From positions 11,696,707-11,760,706 of the forward strand of contig CM060127.1 in NCBI GenBank assembly GCA_030522415.1: a stretch of 64,000 bases of DNA, in the 5' to 3' direction. The stretch is from Channallabes apus. Its lineage: Eukaryota > Chordata > Actinopteri > Siluriformes > Clariidae. The position numbers were made by a program, and so were the translations under genes. Below are positions 1 through 14,355 of this stretch, one piece after another. Numbering within the stretch: the first letter of the stretch is position 1; each line of letters begins with the position of its first letter. The notes under the pieces were generated by a model. It did no database searches, was not told where the DNA came from, and saw only the letters and a list, made by a program, of their open reading frames with translations.

Positions 1-84
1 GAAAGAGTGTGTGTGTGTGTCTGTGAAGGCGAAAGTAGGAGGGGTCTGTGTGTGTGGGGACGGGAGGCATGGTGTCCAATGACG

Positions 85-118
<34 letters not shown>

Positions 119-545
119 AAGAGAAGGCTGAGCCTTGAGCAGAGAGATAAAATGGATTTTTAACCTCTCTAATGAGACTTGCTTTTGCTTTACACGTGCG
201 CTGTACACACACGTATACAGACACAAAATATGTTTTACACACACACACGTGGTCAGTGTTATAGTAAACAGTACATGTGTGCACGGATGTTGTTTATATC
301 AGTGCGAGACGCGCACTAAGACCCAGCAGGGGAGACGATTACCCACAATTCCGCAGCACAAGAGAGAGAAAAAAACGTTGCTGGCTCAGTTGTGATCATG
401 TGACGTTCGGCGTCAAAACAAGAAGCGCATGTATGACACATGATCCTCGGTACTCATAAACCAAGACTTGTTTTAAAAATCTTTGCTGATCTTGCGGAAC
501 ACTCACAAACCACGTTACTCGCAATCCGAGGTTTCACTGTACATG
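1..545. mobile_element. Dispersed repeat copy 1 (mariner/pogo-like end), cut by window edge
   Basis: CA-rich sequence ending near 541 with CCGAGGTTTCACTGTA. It closely resembles 14275-14865 in the same orientation: shared blocks include the ACCCACAATTC segment, the GCTCAGTTGTGATCA segment and a final GCAATCC(G/A)AGG end. An end of the form CACTGTA next to TA fits a Tc1/mariner/pogo-type terminal repeat. No coding sequence was recognised. Confidence 0.45.
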
Positions 546-1476
546 CTTGAAATAAAGGCTCTGCTTTTGTGAGACACAATTGACCAAATAGATTGTTTGG
601 TCTTTGGATTAGATGTGGTTCTAAGAATGGTGTGAAAATGTTTGAAGGAAATGAAAATGTGTTATAAGACAGTTACAAGAAAAGACTGATGTGCTTAGAA
701 CATGATAAAGCACAAATGAATCCCAGTTTCTAAATCAACAATTTCCTGCTCTGTCCCAACAATCCTCACCCCTTACACAATGCTGTGCCCTGTTCCAAGT
801 ACCCTTTGGGTTTGAATATGGTGTTTATTTATAGTATAAAGCTAGATTTATTTATAAGTAAAACATATATGTAAGCATTTTCATGGCATGTAATTTAAGG
901 AAAATGTTCATATCCTACTCATGCTCCTGTGTGTACAAATTTACTCATAAGACAAATCATTTATGTAAACCTTAACTCATGTGATTTAAATCATACAACT
1001 TGGGATACGTTATTGCACTTTTACAGTATATACAGTACAGACTGCACTGTCAAGCATAAATAGCTTAGGTATTTTTTATTACACACAAATGTGATAAATT
1101 TTGCAAAGTCCAGAGATTTGTATTAACAGCATTAACTGTGATAAAAATAGGAAACATGATAAAAATATAGACAATGAATGTAAAACAAATGGAGGCCAGA
1201 AAATGTTAACAATTTCAGAGAAATAAGACTTTCCATTGAATTACTAATGCCACAGTACAAAAGGTAAATTGGATCAGGTTTATAAGGTGACAGTGTATAC
1301 AGTACAGTAAGTGATCTTTGTTTAATGCTGCATAACAATTAGTTAGAGGCAGTGGTGGTCATCAATTTAGCTACGTAACAAATATGTAAATACTTTAATC
1401 AAATCAGTAGGTCTTAAGGGGGAAAACACAGATTACTGAGGAGCAGGCTACATTACTCTTAAAGAGATGATCTTAC
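546..1476. other. NLR intronic sequence, nothing recognised
   Basis: AT-rich stretch downstream of NLR exon 9 in the sense of the gene. No coding exon, transposon end or tandem repeat could be supported here. Confidence 0.4.
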
Positions 1477-1650
1477 CTCAGTGCCTCCAGTTTACAGTGA
1501 GGATTCTCCAGTACAGCAGAGAGACTCTTCACTCCTGAGTCTCTAATTTTATTCCAAGTCAGATCCAGTTCTCTCAGGTGTGAGGGGTTTGATCTCAGAG
1601 CTGAAGTCAGAGCAGCACAGCCTTCTTCTGATATCTCACACTGCTTTAAC
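1477..1650 (-). CDS. NLR LRR exon 9 (last exon in window)
   Basis: This 174-nt exon has acceptor TGTACAG and donor GTAAGATC. It reads [20 protein letters not shown] ... [20 protein letters not shown] ... NPHCKLEAL. Because a good donor follows, the gene must continue to the left of the window. It is separated from exon 8 by a 4.9-kb intron full of transposon remnants. Confidence 0.87.
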
Positions 1651-4600
1651 CTGTACAGAGACAATGACACACTCTTAACTTTTTTAATTAAGGCACAGAT
1701 CAGTTCAGCAGAAACTTTTGTTCTTTCATCACTACAAATGGAGCACTAAATAAATTAGAAATAAATAAATTAGCAGTCATGAGATTAATTCATTTCACCA
1801 AATTTGATTTCCTGTGTTTGAATAGGTATTATTTGAATACATTTATTGTATTGTATGTATAAGCGTATTTGCCAGCTCCATGAAAATGTCAACACTTGAC
1901 TTAAAAAAAAATGAGCAGTGAAATGTCCTGTTCTTTTATCTGCAGGTTTTTACGTTTCTTAACTTAGATGAAACCATAAATATAAGTATTCATGTAACCA
2001 TTGTGATAGCAGTTATATAGTGCTCAGTGGTTAAGGCATTGGACTACGTTTCGGAAGATCCTACAGTAGGTTCAAATCCCACGACCACTAAGTAGTCCCT
2101 GTTGGGCTCTTGAGCAAGGCCCTTAACCCTAAACTGCTCAGATGTATAATGAGAGAAAAATGTAAGTCGATCTGTATAAGGGCATCTGCCAAATGCCTAA
2201 TGTAATGTAGCATTCACCAGTACTGAAAGTATAAGACTTTATAAGTGTTGCAAGATACAGCACCAACTATGGTGACAGTCATTAGGAGGTCAGCACTGAG
2301 CCAGTCAGTTCTTATAGGTGCTAAACCGGAGGTGAGCTGGGTTTTAGAAGTAGTGCTAGAGGTGAAACCAGCCTTAATGCTGACATAATCATAATCAGAA
2401 TAATAGGCCAGTTGGAATAAAACTGCTGAATCTGTTCTAAGGGTAAGGAAAAACTTAGGTCATGTCCACACATAGCTTGGTATTTTTAAAAACAGATTTT
2501 TCTCTGCATTTTGGCTTTTCATACTTTGTGCTTTGTAGAGAGAGCAGGGAACAGGTCGAGGAAAATTTGGAGAGGTGGAGGTACGCTCTGGAAAGCAGAG
2601 GAATGAAGGTTAGCTGCAGCAAGACAGAATCACAGGTGGAAAGTAACGAATTACATTTACTCGCGTTACGGTAATTGAGTAGTTTTTTGTGTATTTCTAC
2701 TTTTTAAAGTAGTTTTTAAAATCTGTAATTTTACTTTTACTTAAGTACGTTTTGTTTGAAGTATTGTAATTCGCTACATTTTAAATCATATTCGCTACTG
2801 AGTAAAAAATAAATGAATGAAAATGATAAAATAATACAAATATTATGCTTTTGCGCTCGCGTGTGTGTATCATGTCCTGGTTGCGCGCCGCTCCAGACTC
2901 CACTCCAGGTTTTCTTACATCGGCACCTTCCTGACCTTCCACACGGTCGCGTCCGCCCTAAGAGTGACGTCATCGACTAGCGCGACCATATATAAACCGG
3001 AGAGAGACGCGGGAAAGAGGAAAGATTGTGATTTTGGTGTTTTTGATATTTGGTTGTATATTCCGGTTTTGACTTTTTGCCTCCAATTGACTTTGATTAT
3101 TGCTTTGTTCCTTTGGTTTGGTTGGTCTTTGTATATATTTGTAGATAATTTCACTGTTTTGGGTTTAGGGAGTCCAGGAAGGTACCTGTATTTTTGTTTG
3201 TGTATTTTTTTTATTTTTTATTTTTTTTTGCAGGTAATCTAGCTACTAAATATAAATACCATTTTGTTTATTATTTTGGCCTGGGTCCATCCTGAATCTG
3301 ATCCTCCTCCTCCTGGGGTTTGTGTGTGTATACAAACCTCATTATTTCATCAGTTAATGATTGGATCTAGTTCTTTCTGCCATATGCCACCATTTCCACA
3401 CAGTTTAAAACAGAACCCTGAACCATTCTTTTGCTGTATGACCCTAGACTGGGACGTAACACCATATTTAAGTGACCACTTTGATTTTCAAGCACAAGAA
3501 AGACAACAGCTTTATTATGCAAAGGTGTTCCTTCAGTTAAAAACAACTAGTTTGAGATTTATATCTGCTCATCTTTTTTTAACTACGCTAGAATGCCTCA
3601 TCCCACCCCCGCTGTTAAAATAATAAAAAAAAGTAACTCTGTAACTTTTACTCTGAGTAAATTTTTTAATGAGATACTTTTTACTTTTACTTGAGTAGAT
3701 TTTTATAATGGTAACTTTACTTGTACTTAAGTAAAGTTTCACTGAAGTAACAGTACTTGTACTTGAGTACAAAATTGTATTACTCTTTCCACCTCTGGAC
3801 GGAATACATGTGTGTGAATGAGAGGGACCCAAGAGGAACAGTGAGGCTACAGGGAGCAGAGGTAAAGAAGGTGCAGGATTTTAAGTACTTAGGGTCAACG
3901 GTCGAGAGCAACGGAGAGTGTTCAAAGGAGGTAAAGAGACGAGTAATTTCCGAGGTGTGTTGTGCGATAAAAGAGTATAAGTGAGAATGAAAGGAAAGGT
4001 GTACAGGTAGCAGAGCTGAAGATGTTGAGGTTCTCTTTGGGAGTGACCAGTGGCGGTTCTATACTGAATTGCTCCCTGGGCGAGACTCCCTCCCGGCGCC
4101 CCCCCCCCAAAAAAAAAAAACCTTCACATTTTGTACACACCACACGTTTTATTAAACTACTCATAAATTTCTTTGATGATTTGTAAATTAGGTTTTTATT
4201 TTGTGTGTGTGTGTGTTTTTTTTAGCAAGGCAAGCATAGAAAGCATCATAAGCAAGAAGGCTAACAAACCTAAGAGTTAACGTTATACCACTAATTAACA
4301 TGATGACATGAATACCTTAATCATACAGAGAGAACATTGTTATATACCTTTATCTTTTACCCGTTTCTCCTCATCTTCTTTTTTTTCTAAATTGGGCCCC
4401 TGACAGTGTTGGCCTTTTTCTCTCCATCGCTGTGTTTACTTTATAATCGACGATTCGACAATCAACAGATTTCCCCCAACGCTGTCACTCACGACCAGAA
4501 GTCAAGACTAAACCAATTCACCTCCACAGCATAATCGTTTTTATTATCTATTTTTATTTGCCATTTCACACAATTAAATAAATTAAAAAAAAGTGCAAAT

Positions 4601-6300
4601 TACTGGTGTGTGTGTGAAATGTGCGTTATTTGTAAGAAAGTCAGGTAGACATAATTTAGATCCCCTTCTTGTCCGCTTCATTTGGGAGAGGTGAACTGTA
4701 CTCTGCGCCCGCCCCCCTCTCCGCTCCCGCCGCTTGTCATCCCCGCCCCTCTCCGCTCACCCCCCCCATCCCTCCGCTCACCCCCCCATCCCCCCGCCCC
4801 CTCCCGGTCCTCTCCGCTCGCTCAGCTCATTCAGGGGCGCAAACCGCTTAGCGGCCCAGATTATAATTTTTTACTCCAGGTTCGTATGCAGCCCCCCACG
4901 TGACATAAAAAAATGCCGCCCTGGGCGGCTGCCGACTTCGCCCTACTCGAAAACCGCCACTGGGAGTGACAATGATGGATAGGATCAAGAATGAGTTCAT
5001 CAGAGGGACAACCCATGTTAGATGTTTTGGAGATAAAGTCAGAGAGGCCAGATTGAGGTGGTTTGGACATGTTCAGAGGAGAGAAGGTGAATATATCGGT
5101 AGAAGGATGCTGAGGTTGGAACTGCCAGGCAGGAGGTCTAGAGGAAGACCAAAGAGGAGATTTGTGGATGCAGTGAGAGAGGACATGAAGTTAGTTGGTG
5201 TGAGAGAAGAGGATGCAGAGGATCGGGTTAGATGGAGGCAGATGATTCGCAGTGGCGACCCCTGAAAGGGAACAGCCGAAAGACAAAGAAGATCCACATG
5301 CAAATGCAGTTTTGGTCATTGAAAACTGAGCTTTTGGAAATTTCAAAACTCAATTTTCAGTGGTGTTGTGTGGACAGGGGAAACAGAGATATTGGCTTGT
5401 TGTAATGTCAGTGTGTGGCAATTATGTCATTGTTTGTGTTCTAGTCTCCTTGATTTAATGTCAGCTTTGTTTATGAGGATATTTTGTGCAAATGCGGACT
5501 TACATAAACTAGTGATTGTGTTAACATGTAAGCTTTTTACATGCATGAATTGTACATACACGGACTATTACTTGCACATTGCGTTAATGAACAGAGGTGC
5601 CTGAATATACTATGAAGCTCACTGCTGCTACAGTACATACAAAACTCTTAAGATACAGTCCCCGCAGAGATTGCCTGTTTATGGACAAGACCTGGCCAGA
5701 CTTTTACATAGAACAACATGTGATGACGTTCTGTCTACACTTTTGATTGGCCCCCTGTTGATTAGGCATGCCCCTGACAGCATCTAGCAGGGCGTTTTGC
5801 GTTAAAAAACCTTAGTTTTTTAAAAAATACCTGGCTACATGTGGACATGGCCTTAGTCCGATCAATTCTCTCTTGTTGGAGCAAATATGTTCTTTTTGAG
5901 TATGTTTTCCCCATTTGGAGGTAACATTAGGTGACTGGGAGGGAAATTTTGCCTCTCTTTCTGATCAGTAAACCTTGTATGAACGAACAATGACCTGTCT
6001 AACTCACATTTTCATCCACTGGGTCTCTGGCTGGAGAAGGACCACTGACTAGCTTATATTTCATTGAACAACAGCAAATAACGAATCATAAATGAGACTG
6101 AATTCTTGTAACTAATCATAATGCAGAAGGTGGGATTTTTTTTGAAGAAGACGGGAAGCCTATCCAAACCACAAAGTTGGGGGGGGGTGAATCTTTTTCT
6201 TTTGTTATATTTGCAACAGAATAAACACTTAACAGCAAGCAGAACCACTTTGTGCATGTGATAAAAATGTAAACCTGATTATACTGTATGCTTTGTGCCT

Positions 6301-6362
<62 letters not shown>

Positions 6363-8615
6363 CTTATCAAATCTCTCTAATCTGAATAATTTCAGTTATA
6401 CTGAAGTAATATTGTCCATGTAAACACAGCTACTGAGCTAATTACTACAGATTTAAAGATGCAATGGAAGAAATTTTAAGACACAACTTGAATGAACAAA
6501 TGAACAAATGGCAAATATGTCTTACTGTGGAGCAGTAAGAACTTATCAGAGAGATAATCTTACCCCAGTGTCTCTAGTTTACATTGAGGATTCTCCAGTA
6601 CAGTAGAGAGACACTTCACTCCTGAGTCTCTGAGTTTATTCCAAGACAGATCCAGTTTTCTCAGGTGTGAGGGGTTTGAGCTCAGAGCTGAACTCAGAGC
6701 AGCACAGCCTTCATCTGAGATATCACAAAGCTCTAACCTGTACAGAGACAATGACACACTCTTAACTTACCATCTAAGAATTTACACTCATACAGCCTGC
6801 ATAAAGACAATGGCTCTTTTCTATCCCAGTTTACAGTATGTAATTTGCATGGATTACTGAATCTACTGTGGAATATAAATTAATATAAATTGCTTTTTAA
6901 AATTAAATTACAGCCCAGAGCGGTTTATTGGTGTGTCTGTGGGCTACTTGCACTACATGCAAATACACAAGTTTTGAGGAAATCTGTAAATAGTTTTTGT
7001 CTAGTTTGGCTTACACAAACATTTACATACTAGTTCACTAGACAATGATAAGTGAGGATGTGTATGTGACTCAGTTTAATCAAACCGACCTGATCAATGA
7101 GGGCTGAGTTTCCTCTGCCCTGATCTCCGTATACTCTAAACACTGAATACTTAAATACTGTCTTCAGATCAGGAAAGAACATCACTGTGTACCAACATGA
7201 AATGTTTTTCCTCCTCAGGATATTTGATGCTGAACCTAAAACCTCTGCTTCAGTCTCACTATTGGAGAATGTGTGTTACTCAGGAGCAGGTCATGTGACT
7301 CTCAGAGAGATGATCTTACCTCAGTGTCTCCAGTTTACACTGAGGATTCTCCAGTACAGGACAGAGACACTTCACTCCAGAGTCTCTAAATTTATTCCTA
7401 GACAGATCCAGTTCTCTCAGGTGTGAGGGGTTTGAGCTCAGAGCTGATGTCAAAGCAGCACAGCCTTCATCTGAGATCTTACAATTACACAACCTGCACA
7501 GAGACAATGACATGCACTCAACTCTTTTAGTTCAGACCACGCAGAGATGAGTTGAGCAGGAACTTTTTCACATGTATGGGTCAAATTAACATCCATATGA
7601 ATCCCAGGATCCAAGATTTCCAGAAAGAATTTTGCCCCAAAAACCATACTGCCTCAAACAGCTTGCCTTCACAAAGATAATCTTACCTCAGTGTCTCCAG
7701 TTTAAACTGAGGATTCTCCAGTACAGTAGAGAGACACGTTACTCCTGAGTCTCTGAGATTATTCACAGACAGATCCAGTTCTCTCAGGTGTGAGGGGTTT
7801 GATGTCAGAGCTGAACTCAGAGCACCACAGCCTTCATCTGAGATATCACAATCACACAATCTGTATAGAGACAATGACACACACTTTATACACTCTTGTG
7901 AATCCTGTGTATCCAGTTATGGTTTATTTACTGTGCTATTTACACAGTTTACACAGGCAAAAATCTAAGTCTGTTTAACAGTCACAAGTTGTGAATCCGG
8001 AAACACAAGTCAAGTTCGAGTGTCTATAATACAGGCGAGGTCATACACAGTAGTGATGTTACGTATGACACTGGAGCTTTGAAGCTTGTGTCAGGCAAAA
8101 GGGGTGTTTCCAAATGAACCCTCGTTTCCCTGAATGTCACGTGACGATGAAAAACGAAGTCTCGTCTTTGCTGGAGTCATGTGACTGATTAATTTGGCGC
8201 TTCGACTGGTTTGAATAAAGGCCCATCGACATGGAGTCTCAGTACTAACACCAGCACACTGTGCACCCGAGTATGCGGGACACTTGTAAATTGAGAGACT
8301 TCCCCTATTTGGGAATAATTTTTCATTAATTTCTCCAAATAAGGTAGTTACTTTAATAAATTAATAGAATTTAGTCAGTAATTTTTCTCTATTTTTAGAG
8401 GATGGATTTGTATTTTGTTCTTTACTTATTTTTCATTTAAACGTTCAGAGATGGTACAGTAGTTATGAGCTCAAAACTAGACACAGTGCTTTTTTTTTTT
8501 AAACAAAACTAATATGATTGCAGTTGCTGTAAGGCAGAATTTAAATAATTGAATAGTTATTAGTAAAAAAAATTTTTAAACGAGAAACTGCATAAATTCA
8601 TTTATTACACACGTC

Positions 8616-8672
<57 letters not shown>

Positions 8673-10092
8673 TATATACTGTACGTGCATATGTGAATGC
8701 TATATGAACGCTATATTGCTCGCAGCTACAGTAAATGTTCATTATTCTGGAAAGTCTCGGCACCTACAGTAAATGAGGCTTCATCACACCATCACTAATA
8801 CACAGGAATAAATACAGAACATGACCAGCAGGGTCATACACAGATAGTACAAGTTATTTAATCCTGACTAATGCAATGAGCAGCTGCGTATTTCTTAAAC
8901 AACCATGTCGGAAGACATATCTTTGGAAATGGCAAAGATGTTACTTTGTTTCAGAAGGGTCAAATTATTTGCCTGCATCAAGCAAAGAAAACAACTAAGG
9001 AGATTGCTGAAACTACTGAAGTTGGGTTAAGAACTATCTGGAAAGATAGTGGTGAAAGCATCCTTTTCGAGGAAGAAATCTGGTTATTAAAACATCCTGA
9101 ATGAACATGACCATAGTACTCGTGGTAAAATGCAAGTACATGTAGAATAAACTCTGCTTCAATCTCATTATTGGAGATTATGTCTTATTTATAAGCACTG
9201 GAACTATTAGAGGCAGACCAGTGGTGTAGTGGTTAGCACTATCACCTTGAACCTCTAGAATACAGGTTCGATTCCTGATTTGGGGCTTGTGTGTATGGAG
9301 TTTGCATGTTCTCCCCATGCTTGGTGAGTTTCCTCCGGGTACTCCGGTTTCCTCCCACAGTCGAGAGACATGCAGAGCTGGCTAATTGGCGTTTCCAAAT
9401 TGTCCATAGTGTGTGAATGAGCATGTGAGTGTATGTGAGTGTGCCCTGCGATGGATTGGCAATCTATCAAGGGTGTACGCTGCCTCGGGCCCTAACTCTC
9501 CTGGGATAAGCACCAGGCTCCCTGTGACAATGAATATAGGATAAAGTGGTCTAGACGATGAGTGAGTGAGTGGAACTATTAGAGAATGTGTCTGACTGAG
9601 GATCGGGCATGTGACTCTCTGAGAGCTGATCTTACCTCAGTGTTTCCAGTTTACAGTGATGATTCTCCAGTACAGCAGAGAGACTCTTCACTCCTGAGTC
9701 ACTGATTTTATTCTCAGTCAGATCCAGTTCTCGCAGAAGTGAGGGATTTGATCCCAGAGGTGAACTCAGAGCAGCACAGCCTTCATCTGAGATATTACAA
9801 TCACATAACCTGCACACAGACAATGACACTCTTTACTCTCTCAGGTCAGCACACACAGATCAGTTCAGCAGAAACCTTTTTACAGGCATGTGTAAAAAAA
9901 ACATCCATTGCTTCCATATGGACAAATAAAACAGAGCCTAATATTCATGAATCCCTCATTCAACTATGCATACATTTAAAATTCCACTAAAATACTAATA
10001 ACCTCTTCTTATGTTATTGTAAATACTGTTGTTAGGCAAGTAAGTCAACTGTTTTATTATGACATTATTATTAATTATACATATAATAATAC

Positions 10093-10135
<43 letters not shown>

Positions 10136-13100
10136 TATTATTATTATTATTATTATTATTATGTTATTTGAAGGGGCACTCCAAAGTAAAGAGCAGCATA
10201 TTCATCTTCTTGGTGCACAGGCCTATTAATAAATTAAATATGAACAAATATACTGTATGACTGTGAACCTTCACAAATCGGACTAGGGCCTTGAGCCTGC
10301 TTCAACACCTGCATTTTTACACTTCAGTAAAAAAAAAGAAAATAATAATAATTATATACACACACACACAGTATATTAGTAATTTTTATCCATTAAAATT
10401 TCAGTGCTTGGTCACTTTTCTGAAATATTTATTTAATTTATAAGACAGGTATCAAATATACCAGACTGTGAAGGTTTTTCTGACTGGTGACTTTACCTCT
10501 CACTCACAGACAGAAACAGTATGCTAAAAAAACCTTATACTGTAAGTTAGCAAAGGTAATTTGAAGATGTTTTTTTTTCCTCTGAGTGCCTAGCTTTTAA
10601 GATCATTTACAAAATGCTGATGGGATGTTGTTTTTAGGAGCAGTTGCAAAATTTCACAGAGTTGTTCTCCGTTTTCTTGGCGGTATGCTTCAGGTTGTTG
10701 TCTTGTTAAAATCTAAACTGTTCCCCCTAGCCTGAAATCATGAGCATTCTGCAGAAGGTTTTAACACAAGATAGCTATTTATTTTTCTGCGTCCATTTTC
10801 CAATCTATACTGACTAGTTGCAGAAAAACATCCCCACAGTATGATGCTGCACCACGGTGGCTGACTGTAGGGATAGTTTTAATAAGCAAAAGCCAAAAAC
10901 CAAGTTAAAGCGCAGTGTCTGATCTTTGTGTCATCAGAGGGTTTGCTTCTTATGGTCTGAGAGTCCTTCAAGTGCTTTTTGACATCAGGCCCATGAGGCT
11001 GTCATATGCCGTTTAGTGAGGAATGGCTTCTGTCTGGCCCTCTACTGTACAATAGAGGCCTGAATGGTGGAGTGCTGCATGATGGCTGTCCTTCTCTAAG
11101 TCTCTCCTATCTCCACAAGGGAACTCAGGACGTCATTTATAGTGAACCAAGGCCCTTCCTCCCCGACAATTTAATCTGGCTTGGTGGCCAGATCTGGGAG
11201 GACTGTTGGTTGCTACAAATCTCCTACATTTGAGAATAATGTAGGCTACTGTGCTCTTGGACATTTTCTTGTATTCTTCCTCCGATATGTCTTGACAGAA
11301 TTCTGTCTTGCAAGCCCACACATAATTCACTCAGTGCCGTGGCTTTGTTTTCACTCTGACATACACCATCTACTACACTATGAGACCTTATAGACAGATG
11401 TGTGCCTTGTCCAATGAATTCAGTCAGGCACAGGTGGACTCCAGTCAACTTGTAGATACATCTTAAGGACCAGTTATAGAAGCAGGATGCATGAATGCTC
11501 GGTGCCATACAGTAACAACGGGTACTGAATGCTTACATAAATGGGATATTTCAGTCTTTTCATATAGTGTATATATTAATAAAACACTCCAAATACATCC
11601 ATTGTAAGATGGCTGTGAAACATAACAAAATGTGAAAAACTTAAGAAGGTCTGAAAACTTTCCATCAACATTGTTTTGATTCATTTGTATAGTAGAAAAA
11701 TCCTTTAAATTATACTTCAAAGAAAAAGGAGACATCCTGTAAAGAAATCTGTTTTAGACAATTGACGTTGTGGTAATCCTATCCAAACCCTCTGTTTGGA
11801 TAAATTTAAAAATAAAAGCAGGTTATCTGATGGTTGAAATAAAACCTCCTTACAAATCCTACAAACTTGAAACCTCTTTCTTCAAATAGCTTAAATATTG
11901 ACCACATGATTAACAATGACATAATAATCATGTCAGGTTCCAGCAAAGATCACTAAAATCAGATGCACATTGGAAGTACATCTTATATTGTGAATCATGA
12001 CCCAAATGATGCAGTGAAATGAAATTATTTTCCTGTTCAGGATACATAGATTATCTGCTTCAGTCTTACTGAAATTATTAAGTTTGCATTGAAACTATTA
12101 AAGAATGTGTCTAACTGAGGAGGTCACGTGTCATGATCTTACTGTACCTCAGTGTCTCCAGTTTACAGTGAGGATTCTCCAGTACAGCAGAGAGACTCTT
12201 CACTCCTGAGTCTCTGAGATTATTCCCAGACAGATCCAGTTCTCGCAGAAGTGAGGGATTTGATTTCAGAGATGAACTCAGAACAGCACAACCTTCATCT
12301 GAGATATCACAGTTGCATAACCTGCAGAGAAACAGTGACACTCTTCAGTCTCTTACAGTAGTTCAAGACACACAGCATTTTCATTGGCCTCACTTCAATG
12401 TTTAATAACTATGAAATACAGCAATGTAAATCTAAATTATATGAAGGGGAGTGATGGTTTGCAGCATAATAGTTGAGGCTCTGGGTTGTATTAGAAGGTT
12501 GACAGTTTGAGTCACTGTTGTGTTGCTGGACAAGACCCTTAACCCTACACCCCATACAACCCAGTCACTGCATGCAGGGCTGGTTAGAAAAAAGTGGGAG
12601 GGTTGCAACAGGAAGTGCTCTCACATACAGTATAACCTGTGCCACATCTTGGGGATCAAATAATGTGATGTTGCGACCCCTAGGATAAAAGGGACAAAGC
12701 CCAAGCAAATAATATATGAACTATATGAGAGCAATAACTAAATAAGAAATCTGTCTCTGGTTATCAGGTAGGTTTAGCCATTTGGCTAATGTTGCAGGGA
12801 GTGTGCATTTCAGTAACTGTTTGTTTGTTGTAGCTGGAATAGCACCTTTACAGCTTCATAGCGGTGTGCAGGAGACCAGGGATATGTCATTGCCAGCTCC
12901 ACTTTTGGGGTGTGTGGGTCTCTAATTAGCAGGTATGTGTAGATGTTGGGCAAATGTTGCAGTGAGCTTGTACATTTTAGCTAACTACGTTGTTTATTGT
13001 AGCTGGAATAGCATCTGGTTCACAGCTTCAGGGTGGAGTGCAGGCTACCAGGGATGCGTTATTGCCAGCTCCACCATTGGGGTGTATGGGTCCTTTTCTA

Positions 13101-14289
13101 GCAGGTATGTTCTAGCTATGTACGTTCTACTGTATGTTCTAATGCTGCAGTGAACTTGTGCATTTTGGCTAACCATATTTACTTATCGTCTAGCAGCAGC
13201 ACCTTGTTTCCCGGCTTCGCGGTGGTGTGCAGGCTGTTTATTTCCTACTGGCTTGAGTTCGTCACCATTGAGTATATTGCAGAGATTTTGACTGTGAGCA
13301 ACAATTGAGTGTTGAGTGGTCCGGAGACCAACACTTGCAGGACAAATTGGTTCATTGGGAGTGCCTTTTTTTTATACAGAATGGGATAACGGCCCCTGAG
13401 CTGGAAGGCTAGCAGTTCTAGTACCATGGTGTCAGGAGCACGGAGTGTGGATTGGTTGTGATCACTTACCTCACTGTGTGCGTGAGTGTGTGTGTGGTGT
13501 AGAAAGACTTAGTTTACAGCTAGCCTACCCAGCTCCGGGTAAGCCTTGGTGGCCTCATAATTAGTTTGGTATTACGCTGATTAGTTCATCCAATCTATAT
13601 TTTATTTGGTCTTTTAAATGTGTACCTGGTAAATGTAATTTTAATAAACATTTTGCCTACTGATTCCATGTCTCTGCCCTCCATGGTAACGAACTTGTGT
13701 GCCTGAGACGCCCGATTATTGTGCCCTCCGCCACACAATGATTCAGGAGTGGATGCAAGAGCTCCTGGATGGGGGAGTCGTGCTTATCACCAAGCTAGCT
13801 CAGCTTGAGAGGGCAGTCAATAAGGAGACCTCCAGCACCCAGTCTTACTCATCTTAAGTTCCATTTTTTTTCTGAACTTTGCCCTGTAATGCTTCTTGAT
13901 GCGCTGAATTGTCTTCAGATAACCCTTTTATGTTTCCGGAGAGCCCTGTTGTGCTTCCTGAATCATTCCCTGTTAGCCAGATTAGTAAGTGAGCACTAAA
14001 ACTATTAGAAAATGTGTCTGACCGACAAGCAGGTCATGTGACTCTCAGAGAGATGATCTTACCCCAGTGCCTCCAGTTTACATTGAGGATTCTTCAGTAC
14101 AGCAGAGAGACACTTCATTCCTGAGTCCCTGAGTTTATTCCCAAACAGATCTAGTTCTCTCAGGTTGAAAGATTCAGAATTGAGCACTGAGGCCAAAGCT
14201 GCATAACTTTTCTCAGTTAGACCACAATTATTAAACCTAAAGGAAAGACCAAAATAAATTATGCAATAACTTTTGTGTTGGTGTGTTTA

Positions 14290-14355
<66 letters not shown>

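Larger units (their letters stand above)
2527..5291 (+). pseudogene. RTE-type LINE reverse transcriptase 3' remnant, split in three
   Basis: Three plus-strand pieces (2527-2630, 3806-4047, 4971-5291) read in order as the C-terminal end of a fish RTE-like LINE protein. The first contains [19 protein letters not shown], the second [20 protein letters not shown], and the third [11 protein letters not shown] with RGRPKRR and [16 protein letters not shown]. The pieces are separated by two insertions with target duplications. The frame is broken in the second piece (a stop follows KEYK). It is 5'-truncated and non-functional. Confidence 0.75.
2455..5855. mobile_element. Outer TIR element hosting a LINE and two hAT insertions
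   Basis: The left end TTAGGTCATGTCCACACATAG and the right end, read in reverse complement TAAGGCCATGTCCACATGTA, form an imperfect inverted repeat about 45 bp long. No clear target duplication was found. The interior is largely occupied by the RTE LINE remnant, so this is probably an old non-autonomous hAT-like element invaded later. Confidence 0.45.
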
